From Candidatus Krumholzibacteriota bacterium (GTDB lineage Bacteria; Krumholzibacteriota; Krumholzibacteriia; Krumholzibacteriales; Krumholzibacteriaceae): 11,175 nucleotides of DNA. This document shows positions 1-5,622 of the stretch, in pieces. The notes under the pieces are model-generated. The model had not been told where the DNA came from. It saw only the letters and a program-made list of their open reading frames with translations, and did no database searches. Each line of letters opens with the position of its first letter. The first letter of the stretch is position 1. The stretch is taken from NCBI GenBank assembly GCA_030613345.1, contig JAUWMD010000059.1, forward strand, positions 1 through 11,175, read 5' to 3'. The position numbers were made by a program, and so were the translations under genes.

Positions 1-1046
1 ACAGGGCGAAATTCGAGTCGCTGACCGAGGCTCTTGTCGAGCGGACTGTTGCTCTGTGCCGCAATGCGATCAAGGATGCCGGGATTTCCGCTTCTGATAT
101 AGACGAGGTCATCCTCGTAGGCGGAACGACGCGCATGCCCGCCGTTCAGGCCACGGTGAAGGAGATTTTCGGGCGCGAGCCTCACCAGGGTGTCAATCCC
201 GACGAGGTAGTTGCCCTCGGCGCGGCAATCCAGGGCGGCGTCCTCGCCGGAGATGTTCACGATGTCCTTCTGCTCGACGTCACCCCGCTTTCACTCGGTA
301 TCGAGACGCTCGGTGGAGTGATGACGAAGCTGATCGAAAGGAACTCGACGATCCCTACCCGCAAGAGCGAGATATTCTCGACAGCCGCGGACAACCAGTC
401 GACGGTGGAGATACACGTCCTTCAGGGTGAAAGGGAAATGGCCGGACAGAACAAGTCTGTCGGCAGGTTCCAGCTGGCGGGTCTTCCGCCCGCGCCCAGG
501 GGCATCCCGCAGATCGAGGTCACGTTCGATATCGACGCCAACGGGATACTAAACGTCGCGGCGAAGGACAAGGCCACCGGCAAGGAGCAGAAGATCATCA
601 TACAGGCGTCCAGCGGTCTTTCCGATGACGAGATCGACCGGATGGTCAAGGACGCCGAGGCCCATGCCTCCGAAGACAAGGAGAAGAGGGGGCTGATAGA
701 CCTTCGCAACCAGGCCGACCACCTGGCCTACCAGACAGAAAAGCAGCTAAAAGAGTATAAGGACAAGATCCCTGCCGGCGATCTCGATGAGATCCGCAAG
801 GCGCTCGAGGAGCTGAAGGAGGCGGCGAAGACCGACGACAGCGCGAGGATAAAAGTCGCCATAGACTCGCACAACACGATATGGCAGAAGGCCGCGAAGG
901 TGATGTACGAGCAGGCTTCGGCCGACGACCAGCAGGCGGCGGGCCAGCAGCCCGGCCAGGAGCAGCAGGCTCCCCGGGGTGAGCAGGAAGATGGAAAGGT
1001 CGTCGACGCCGAGTATGAGGTCATCGACGAGGACGAGAAGAAGTAA
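1..1046 (+). CDS. dnaK: Chaperone protein DnaK (Hsp70), 3' part
   Basis: ATP-dependent cytosolic chaperone; about 347 C-terminal residues are present, the first full codon being at base 3, so the gene begins outside the window. The fragment opens with RAKFESL and DEVILVGGTTRMPAVQ, the end of the nucleotide-binding domain. The interdomain linker DVLLLDVTPLSLG follows, then the beta-sandwich substrate-binding domain (DNQSTVEIHVLQGER, APRGIPQIEVTFDIDANGI) and the helical lid. The tail is Q/G-rich and ends in the acidic DnaK-type motif VVDAEYEVIDEDEKK. About 300 N-terminal residues should lie upstream, judging from E. coli DnaK (638 aa). No dnaJ or grpE follows; the next gene is a tRNA with its own promoter. 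I see no convincing terminator after the TAA stop. The identification is secure. Confidence 0.98.
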   Translation, partial: RAKFESLTEALVERTVALCRNAIKDAGISASDIDEVILVGGTTRMPAVQATVKEIFGREPHQGVNPDEVVALGAAIQGGVLAGDVHDVLLLDVTPLSLGIETLGGVMTKLIERNSTIPTRKSEIFSTAADNQSTVEIHVLQGEREMAGQNKSVGRFQLAGLPPAPRGIPQIEVTFDIDANGILNVAAKDKATGKEQKIIIQASSGLSDDEIDRMVKDAEAHASEDKEKRGLIDLRNQADHLAYQTEKQLKEYKDKIPAGDLDEIRKALEELKEAAKTDDSARIKVAIDSHNTIWQKAAKVMYEQASADDQQAAGQQPGQEQQAPRGEQEDGKVVDAEYEVIDEDEKK

Positions 1047-1062
1047 CCTCTTGAAAATACGG

Positions 1063-1091
1063 TTGCAATACCGAATATCGGTTACTATAAT
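1063..1091 (+). promoter_or_regulatory. Sigma70-type promoter for the tRNA-Val gene
   Basis: TTGCAA (1063-1068) and TATAAT (1086-1091) are separated by exactly 17 nt. A transcript would start near 1098, about 15 nt before the mature tRNA 5' end. The spacer holds a perfect 5-bp inverted repeat, ACCGA-ATA-TCGGT (1070-1082). This promoter may also feed thrS, for which I find no separate convincing promoter. It is inferred from consensus match and placement only. Confidence 0.7.
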
Positions 1092-1112
1092 ACTGCCTGA
1101 AGATTGCAGGGT

Positions 1113-1189
1113 GGGCGATTAGCTCAGATGGTTAGAGTGCTTGCTTGACATGCAAGAAGTCGCTGGTTCAATTCCAGTATCGCCCACCA
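1113..1189 (+). tRNA. tRNA-Val, anticodon GAC
   Basis: A 77-nt cloverleaf can be drawn. The acceptor stem is GGGCGAT/ATCGCCC, the D arm is GCTC/GAGT with a closing G-T, and the anticodon stem is CTTGC/GCAAG. The anticodon loop TTGACAT gives anticodon GAC, reading Val codons GUC and GUU. The T arm is GCTGG/CCAGT with loop TTCAATT. A1186 is the discriminator base and the 3' CCA is encoded (1187-1189). The gene stands alone between dnaK and thrS. No strong terminator follows, so read-through into thrS and release by tRNA processing is plausible. Confidence 0.95.
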
Positions 1190-1231
1190 TTTATCTGCAA
1201 TCATTGTTCTTTGAAGTAATAGAGCTATCAG

Positions 1232-1259
1232 GGAGCAGGTGGGGTATATCCGCCGCTCC
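1232..1259 (+). promoter_or_regulatory. Leader hairpin upstream of thrS
   Basis: GGAGC (1232-1236) pairs with GCTCC (1255-1259). After a bulged A1237, GGTGG (1238-1242) pairs with CCGCC (1250-1254) with one G-U pair. The result is a 10-bp helix with a 7-nt loop GGTATAT (1243-1249). It lies about 50 nt before the thrS start. No T-tract follows, so it is not an intrinsic terminator. A second small hairpin, CCAC-AGG-GTGG (1286-1296), overlaps the weak ribosome-binding site of thrS. Together they suggest structured control of thrS translation, as known for the unrelated E. coli thrS operator. The function here is inferred. Confidence 0.45.
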
Positions 1260-1307
1260 GGTGTTTATCGTAATCTCGGCTTTCCCCACAGGGTGGATAA
1301 TCTGGAC

Positions 1308-3233
1308 ATGATTGAGATCACTTATCCGGACGGGTCGAAGAAGAAAATCGCCGACGGCACCCCGATCATGGAGTTAGTCTCGGGACTGCCCCAGTCTGTC
1401 AGGAAAAAGGCGATCGCGGCACTCATCGGCGGCCGCACCTACGACCTCCAGCAGACGGTCGAGGAGGGCGGCGACTTCGAGGTCATCCTGGCAGGATCAA
1501 AGGGTTCGCTCGACGAGCTCAGGCACAGTTCTTCCCACCTGATGGCGCTGGCGGTGCAGAAGCTCTTCCCCGGTGTGAAGTTCGCCATCGGACCGTCGAT
1601 CAAGGACGGCTTCTATTACGACATCCTGCTCGATCGGAGGCTGACTCCCGAGGATCTCGAGCGGATCGAGAAGAAGATGAAGGAGCTCCTCGAGGCTGGT
1701 GGTCTGAAGTTCGAGCGTGAGGTCCTTCCGAGAGACGAGGCGAGAGCTCTCTTCGAGAAGCTTGATCAGCCGTTCAAGGTCGAGCTGATAAACGGCATCG
1801 AAGATGACGAGGTGTCGATCTACAAGCTGGGGGAATTCACAGATCTCTGCACAGGCCCTCACGTTCCGGACATGAAGTTCCTCAAGAACTACAAGCTGAC
1901 CTCGCTCGCCGGAGCCTACTGGCGCGGCGACGAGAAGAGGGAGATGCTGCAGAGGATCTACGGCACTTCCTTTTTCAGTGCTGATGATCTCCGGACCGAG
2001 CTCGATCGCCGCGAAGAGGCGAAGAAGCGCGATCACCGCAAGCTCGGACCCCAGCTCGAGCTCTTCGATATAAAGGAGGAGGCGGGCGGCGGCCTCGTCT
2101 TCTGGTACCCTAAGGGATACTACCTCCGCGAGACGATAGAGAACTACTGGAAGGCCCTGCACAGGCGCAACGGCTACGATGTGATAATGACCCCGCACAT
2201 CGCCGACAGCAAACTCTGGAAGATATCGGGCCACCTGGACTACTACAGGGACAACATGTTTATCATCGACGGCGACGAAGATCAGGAATTTGTACTCAAG
2301 CCGATGAACTGCCCGTACCACGTCCTGATATACAAGAGCAAGATCCACAGTTACAGGGACCTTCCGATCAGGTATGCCGAGCTCGGAACCGTTTACCGGA
2401 AAGAGCGTTCGGGAACCCTTCACGGCCTGCTAAGGGTGCGCGGCTTTACACAGGACGACGCTCACATCTTCTGCACTCCGGAACAGCTCGACGAAGAGGT
2501 CGACAAGTGCTTCGATCTCGCACACGAGATACTGACCACCTTCGGGTTCCATGAGTACACTGTGGAGCTCAGCGTCCACGACCCGGAGAACATGGAGAAA
2601 TACGCCGGCTCGGAACAGGAATGGCAGATGGCCGAGGCCGCCCTGCTGAAGGCCATAGAGAAGAGGGACATCCCCTTCGAGAAGATGCCCGGCGAGGCGG
2701 TGTTCTACGGTCCTAAAATCGACCTGAAGCTGATCGACGCGATCGGGAGGGGCTGGCAGGCCACCACGATACAGTTTGATTTCAACCTTCCACGCCGGTT
2801 CGACGTCCGCTACGTGACCAGCGAGGGGACCAAGGAATATGTCTACATGATTCACAGGGCACTTCTGGGCTCTATAGAGAGGTTTATCGGCACCCTTACC
2901 GAGCATTACGCGGGGGCATTCCCGCTCTGGCTTGCTCCGGTGCAGGCAGTTGTCATTCCGGTTTCCCACGACCAGACAGAGTACGCCATGGATAGTGTCA
3001 AGAGGCTTGTTGAGGCGGGAATCAGGGCCGAGGCTGACCTGCGCGACGAGAAGCTGGGCTACCGGATAAGGGATGCAGAGGTCAAGAAGGTCCCGTACAT
3101 GTTCGTCGCCGGGAAGAAGGAGATGGACGAGGGTACCCTCGACGTCAGGTCGAAGAAGAAAGGACGCCTCGGAACCAGAAAACTCGATGAAATCATCGAG
3201 GAACTGGTTGACGAGATAGAGAAAAAGGCATAA
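1308..3233 (+). CDS. thrS: Threonyl-tRNA synthetase (class II)
   Basis: Charges tRNA-Thr with threonine in the cytosol; 641 aa, against 642 in E. coli. Domains in order: TGS domain (1-62); editing domain with HSSSHLM at 73-79 (H73, H77) and TDLCTGPH (C181, H185); class II catalytic core from about 245 with the zinc ligands C335 (PMNCP), H386 and H516; motif 2 around RYAELGTVYRKERSG (356-369); motif 3 HRALLGSIERFIG; C-terminal anticodon-binding domain (about 541-641). I chose ATG 1308 because the TGS domain begins at once (MIEITYPDGS). The degenerate site GGGTGGA (1291-1297) lies 10 nt upstream. A GTG at 1239 would add 23 residues lying inside the leader hairpin and is unlikely. One substitution is notable: WQATTIQ has Ala485 where E. 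coli ThrRS has an active-site Cys (C480). Confidence 0.97.
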   Translation: MIEITYPDGSKKKIADGTPIMELVSGLPQSVRKKAIAALIGGRTYDLQQTVEEGGDFEVILAGSKGSLDELRHSSSHLMALAVQKLFPGVKFAIGPSIKDGFYYDILLDRRLTPEDLERIEKKMKELLEAGGLKFEREVLPRDEARALFEKLDQPFKVELINGIEDDEVSIYKLGEFTDLCTGPHVPDMKFLKNYKLTSLAGAYWRGDEKREMLQRIYGTSFFSADDLRTELDRREEAKKRDHRKLGPQLELFDIKEEAGGGLVFWYPKGYYLRETIENYWKALHRRNGYDVIMTPHIADSKLWKISGHLDYYRDNMFIIDGDEDQEFVLKPMNCPYHVLIYKSKIHSYRDLPIRYAELGTVYRKERSGTLHGLLRVRGFTQDDAHIFCTPEQLDEEVDKCFDLAHEILTTFGFHEYTVELSVHDPENMEKYAGSEQEWQMAEAALLKAIEKRDIPFEKMPGEAVFYGPKIDLKLIDAIGRGWQATTIQFDFNLPRRFDVRYVTSEGTKEYVYMIHRALLGSIERFIGTLTEHYAGAFPLWLAPVQAVVIPVSHDQTEYAMDSVKRLVEAGIRAEADLRDEKLGYRIRDAEVKKVPYMFVAGKKEMDEGTLDVRSKKKGRLGTRKLDEIIEELVDEIEKKA

Positions 3234-3236
3234 TAT
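3208..3236 (+). promoter_or_regulatory. Probable promoter of the infC operon, overlapping the thrS stop
   Basis: TTGACG (3208-3213; 5 of 6 matches to consensus) lies 17 nt before TAATAT (3231-3236; 4 of 6). The -10 box covers the thrS TAA stop. A start near 3243 would produce a leader of about 150 nt before the infC start, carrying the hairpins and terminator described separately. The placement before an attenuator-like leader supports it, but the -10 match is only moderate. Confidence 0.45.
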
Positions 3237-3263
3237 TACAGGAAATCAGTTTTTGATCGAAGC

Positions 3264-3309
3264 AGGGAGCGAGAGCCCCTCACCTTACGGTCAGTTTATT
3301 GTACCAGTA
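3264..3309 (+). promoter_or_regulatory. Two leader hairpins upstream of the infC attenuator
   Basis: Hairpin 1 (3264-3280): AGGG pairs with CCCT, then a bulged A3268, then GC pairs with GC, closed by a GNRA-type GAGA tetraloop (3271-3274). Hairpin 2 (3286-3309): TACGGT (3286-3291) pairs with ACC-A-GTA (3303-3309, one bulged A) around an 11-nt loop. Both precede the antiterminator/terminator pair and are candidates for the binding domain of a regulator, such as ribosomal protein L20. The 3' side of hairpin 1 (3273-3278) can also pair with 3310-3315, which would interfere with the antiterminator. The pairings were read by eye; function is inferred. Confidence 0.4.
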
Positions 3310-3310
3310 G

Positions 3311-3349
3311 GGTTTCATCTAACTCCGATTACGCCGGGCGGGTGAAACT
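3311..3349 (+). promoter_or_regulatory. Antiterminator helix in the infC leader
   Basis: GGTTTCATCT (3311-3320) can pair over 10 positions, including three G-U pairs, with GGGTGAAACT (3340-3349). This sequesters bases 3340-3343 of the 5' arm of the terminator, so the two structures exclude each other. That is the classic layout of a transcription attenuator. In Firmicutes the infC-rpmI-rplT operon is controlled by an L20-responsive leader, which makes this the natural hypothesis here. Confidence 0.6.
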
Positions 3350-3370
3350 AATACTCGCCCTTTTTGTTTT
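3336..3370 (+). terminator. Intrinsic terminator / attenuator before infC
   Basis: GGGCGGGT (3336-3343) pairs with ACTCGCCC (3353-3360), 8 bp with one G-U, around a 9-nt loop. TTTTTGTTTT (3361-3370) follows directly. It is placed about 100 nt after the thrS stop and only 9 nt before the infC ribosome-binding site. It can therefore end thrS transcripts and also act as a conditional stop for the infC operon. Confidence 0.8.
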
Positions 3371-3378
3371 CTAAAACC

Positions 3379-3387
3379 GGGAGGTGA
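3379..3387 (+). promoter_or_regulatory. Strong Shine-Dalgarno that fixes the infC AUC start
   Basis: GGGAGGTGA matches the anti-Shine-Dalgarno complement at 8 of 9 positions. It ends 3 nt before ATC 3391. No ATG, GTG or TTG codon in the infC frame is near it: the first such codon, GTG 3439, is more than 50 nt away. The site only makes sense if initiation is at the ATC. Confidence 0.8.
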
Positions 3388-3390
3388 AGT

Positions 3391-3981
3391 ATCAAAGGCA
3401 ATTTCAGAAGGAGCGACAGGCGGGAGCCGCGCACCAGGGTGAATCATATGATCCGCATAACCGAGGTGAGGGTTATAGACGAGGAAGGCGAGCAACTCGG
3501 CGTTATGGCCACTGACAAGGCCAGGACCATAGCCGAGGAGAAGGGACTCGATCTAGTGGAGATCGCACCCAACGTAAGGCCGCCGGTCTGCAAGATCATG
3601 GATTTCGGGAAATTCAAATACGAGCAGAGCAAGAAGGCCCGTGATTCCAAGAAGAAACAGCATGTGACGCATCTGAAGGAGATCAAGCTCAGACCGAAGA
3701 TCGAGGAGCACGATCTCCAGTTCAAAATGAAGAACGCGGAGAAATTCCTCGAACAAAGGGACAAGGTCAAGTTCACGGTGATCTTCCGCGGCAGGGAGAT
3801 GGAACATCTCGAGCGCGGTTACAAGATGCTCAAAGTGATAGAAGAAAAATTCTCCGATATTGCGCACATAGAGAAGGAACCGGTAAGACAGGGGAGGATG
3901 ATCTCCATGATCATGGGCTCCCGGTCGGATAGAAAAGCGAAAAAAGGGGGTGGAGAAGGGGATGCCAAAGATCAAGACTAA
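3391..3981 (+). CDS. infC: Translation initiation factor IF-3, AUC start codon
   Basis: Binds the 30S subunit, keeps it free of 50S and checks the start codon and initiator tRNA. 196 aa: N-terminal extension (1-16), IF3-N (about 17-86, with HMIRITEVRVIDEEGEQLGV), a basic linker with FGKFKYEQSKKA, IF3-C (about 94-177, with LKEIKLRPKIEEHDL), and a polar C-terminal tail. The first ATG (3448) or GTG (3439) would remove the family-typical segment GNFRRSDRREPRTRVNHMI. That segment is in frame back to ATC at 3391. GGGAGGTGA (3379-3387) sits 6 nt (from the GGAGG core) before this ATC, and no ATG/GTG/TTG lies between. Non-AUG starts are known for infC (AUU in E. coli, AUC in Myxococcus) and support autoregulation by IF-3. 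Function is certain; the start is very likely. Confidence 0.95.
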   Translation: MKGNFRRSDRREPRTRVNHMIRITEVRVIDEEGEQLGVMATDKARTIAEEKGLDLVEIAPNVRPPVCKIMDFGKFKYEQSKKARDSKKKQHVTHLKEIKLRPKIEEHDLQFKMKNAEKFLEQRDKVKFTVIFRGREMEHLERGYKMLKVIEEKFSDIAHIEKEPVRQGRMISMIMGSRSDRKAKKGGGEGDAKDQD

Positions 3982-4156
3982 CAGAGGTGCGGCAAAGAGA
4001 TTTCGCCTGACCGGCACCGGCAAGATCATGAGACAGAAGGCTTATTCCAGCCATATTCTCACAAAGAAGTCCACGAAGCGTAAGAGAAATCTTCGCAAGA
4101 CGATTGTCGCCGCCAAGGCGGACGCCGGAAGAATCCGACGTATGCTGGGCAAATAG
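3962..4156 (+). CDS. rpmI: 50S ribosomal protein L35
   Basis: Small basic 50S protein of 64 aa, the usual L35 length. The N-terminus MPKIKTNRGAAKRF and the central LTGTGKIMR and KRKRNLRK segments are diagnostic of the family. ATG 3962 is chosen because L35 proteins begin MPK. GGAG (3952-3955) lies 6 nt upstream, while a GTG at 3950 would add four residues with no family support. The gene starts inside infC and overlaps its last 20 nt in another frame, so its translation is probably coupled to IF-3. It belongs to the infC-rpmI-rplT unit. Confidence 0.96.
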   Translation: MPKIKTNRGAAKRFRLTGTGKIMRQKAYSSHILTKKSTKRKRNLRKTIVAAKADAGRIRRMLGK

Positions 4157-4207
4157 GCTTCCGCCCCCGCCACATCGAATAAGGAAAAGAGAGGGAGGCA
4201 TAATACA

Positions 4208-4561
4208 ATGCCGAGGACAAAGCATAGCGTAGCTTCGCATAAGAGAAAGAAAAAGGTGTTCAAACAGGCCAAGGGCTTTACGGGTGGGCGCGGCAATCTG
4301 TACAGAAGCGCCCGCGAAGCGGTCGACAGGGCGATGTCGTACGCGTATCGCGACCGCCGTGCCCGCAAGAGAGATTTCCGGAAGCTTTGGATCGCGCGCA
4401 TAAACGCCGCGGCCAGGATAAACGGACTGAGCTACAGCCGGTTCATCAACGGACTGAAGAAGTCCGATATCGAGATCAACAGGAAGCAGCTATCCGAGAT
4501 AGCGGTCAAAGACTCGGAAGGATTCACGAGACTGGCCAATATCGCCAAGGAAGCTCTTTGA
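4208..4561 (+). CDS. rplT: 50S ribosomal protein L20
   Basis: 117-aa basic protein needed early in 50S assembly, binding 23S rRNA. Typical L20 signatures run from MPRTKHSVASHKRKKK through AKGFTGGRGNLYRSA and YRDRRARKRDFRKLWI to GLSYSRFINGL in the C-terminal globular domain. The length is standard. The ribosome-binding site AGGGAGG (4192-4198) lies 9 nt before ATG. The gap from rpmI is 51 nt and contains no clear hairpin. L20 is the known autorepressor of this operon in E. coli and B. subtilis, and so a candidate ligand for the leader upstream of infC. The TGA stop overlaps the pheS ATG by one base. Confidence 0.97.
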   Translation: MPRTKHSVASHKRKKKVFKQAKGFTGGRGNLYRSAREAVDRAMSYAYRDRRARKRDFRKLWIARINAAARINGLSYSRFINGLKKSDIEINRKQLSEIAVKDSEGFTRLANIAKEAL

Positions 4562-5622
4562 TGAGTGAAGAGATACCCGACAGAGAATCTATAGACAGGA
4601 TCGGGGAGGAGGCATCGCGGGACATCACGGAGGCTTCCGAGCTCGAAACGCTCGAACGGGCGAGGATCGTCTGGCTGGGGCGCAAAGGCAGGCTCACGTC
4701 CGCGCTAAGATCGATCGGAAAACTTCCCGAAGACCAGAGGCCTGTCGTCGGCGGCATGATAAACGAGTGGAAGGAGAAGCTCGGCGTCCTCTTCGACAAC
4801 AGATGCGCCGAGTTGTCAGGATCGTGCAGGGAGGAGGAGCCCTGCCCCGGTGACGCGACTCTCCCGGGCAGGAGGAACTGGGAGGGGGGGCTGCACATAC
4901 TCCACAGAGTGATCAGGAATATCAAGGAGATATTCTACCGCATGGGCTACTCGATAGTTGAGGGTCCCGACGTCGAGCTGGATTACTACAATTTCGAAGC
5001 CCTTAACTTTCCAGCCGACCATCCGTCGCGCGACCTGCAGGACACATTCTATGTAAACAGGGACATCCTTCTCAGGACGCAGACCTCTCCTGTCCAGGTG
5101 AGGTTCATGGAGAAGAACGAGCCGCCCCTCAGGATAATCTCCCCGGGAAGGGTCTACAGGAACGAAACACCAGATCCGTCCCACGCGGCGGAGTTCTTTC
5201 AGATCGAAGGGCTCTACGTCGATAAAAATGTCTCGCTGGCCGATCTGCTTAACGACATCACCTGGTTCATACACCAATTCTTCGGGCCGGATGCCAGGGT
5301 GAGGTTCAGGCCGCACTTCTTCCCGTTCACCGAGCCGCGCGCCGAGGTCGACATGACATGTTTCGGTTGTAAGGGAGAGGGTTGTTCGATCTGTCAGAAG
5401 ACCGGATGGATCGAGATTATGGGGGCGGGCATGGTCCATCCCAACGTCTTCAAGTGCGCCGGGTACAATCCCGATTCGGTGACCGGTTTCGCGTTCGGCA
5501 TGGGAATAGAGAGGATCGCGATGCTCAAGTACGGCGTCGACGACATCAGGCGTTTCCTCGGGAACGATATGAGATTTCTCGAGCAGTTCTGGAACAAGAC
5601 ATGGGTGGGGGTGCAGGAGTGA
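4561..5622 (+). CDS. pheS: Phenylalanyl-tRNA synthetase alpha subunit
   Basis: Catalytic subunit of the alpha2-beta2 PheRS, 353 aa. An N-terminal helical arm (about 1-95) is followed by the class II core. Motif 2 is PGRVYRNETPDPSHAAEFFQ (195-214), the Phe pocket is FPFTEPRAEVD (254-264), and motif 3 is AFGMGIERIAMLKYG (311-325). A four-Cys insert (C267, C270, C275, C278) of the kind found in many bacterial PheS is present. The start ATG 4561 overlaps the rplT stop (TGATG). AAGGAAG (4547-4553) inside rplT serves as ribosome-binding site, so translation is coupled to L20. The motif-1 region reads GGLHIL where PheS proteins nearly always have HP. An ORF extension back to 4387 merely overlaps rplT in another frame and is rejected. 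Confidence 0.97.
   Translation: MSEEIPDRESIDRIGEEASRDITEASELETLERARIVWLGRKGRLTSALRSIGKLPEDQRPVVGGMINEWKEKLGVLFDNRCAELSGSCREEEPCPGDATLPGRRNWEGGLHILHRVIRNIKEIFYRMGYSIVEGPDVELDYYNFEALNFPADHPSRDLQDTFYVNRDILLRTQTSPVQVRFMEKNEPPLRIISPGRVYRNETPDPSHAAEFFQIEGLYVDKNVSLADLLNDITWFIHQFFGPDARVRFRPHFFPFTEPRAEVDMTCFGCKGEGCSICQKTGWIEIMGAGMVHPNVFKCAGYNPDSVTGFAFGMGIERIAMLKYGVDDIRRFLGNDMRFLEQFWNKTWVGVQE

Noticed and set aside
1290..1303. AGGGTGG resembling the start of a T-box antiterminator motif upstream of thrS
   Set aside because: The following ACCGCG part is missing, no terminator follows, and the leader is too short for a T-box.
1239..1307. GTG-initiated 23-residue N-terminal extension of thrS
   Set aside because: The added residues match no ThrRS N-terminus, the GTG lies in the 5' arm of a strong leader hairpin, and ATG 1308 begins the TGS domain exactly.
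1497..2423. 308-codon minus-strand open frame within thrS
   Set aside because: It is a shadow of the conserved thrS catalytic region with no recognisable domain.
4157..4207. Possible regulatory element between rpmI and rplT
   Set aside because: Only a C-rich stretch and a normal ribosome-binding site are present; no stem or T-tract could be drawn.
5382..5618. 79-residue upstream extension of pheT, including an in-frame ATG at 5601
   Set aside because: It lies inside pheS in another frame. PheT proteins begin at the MKVSLNWL-type segment, reached exactly from GTG 5619.
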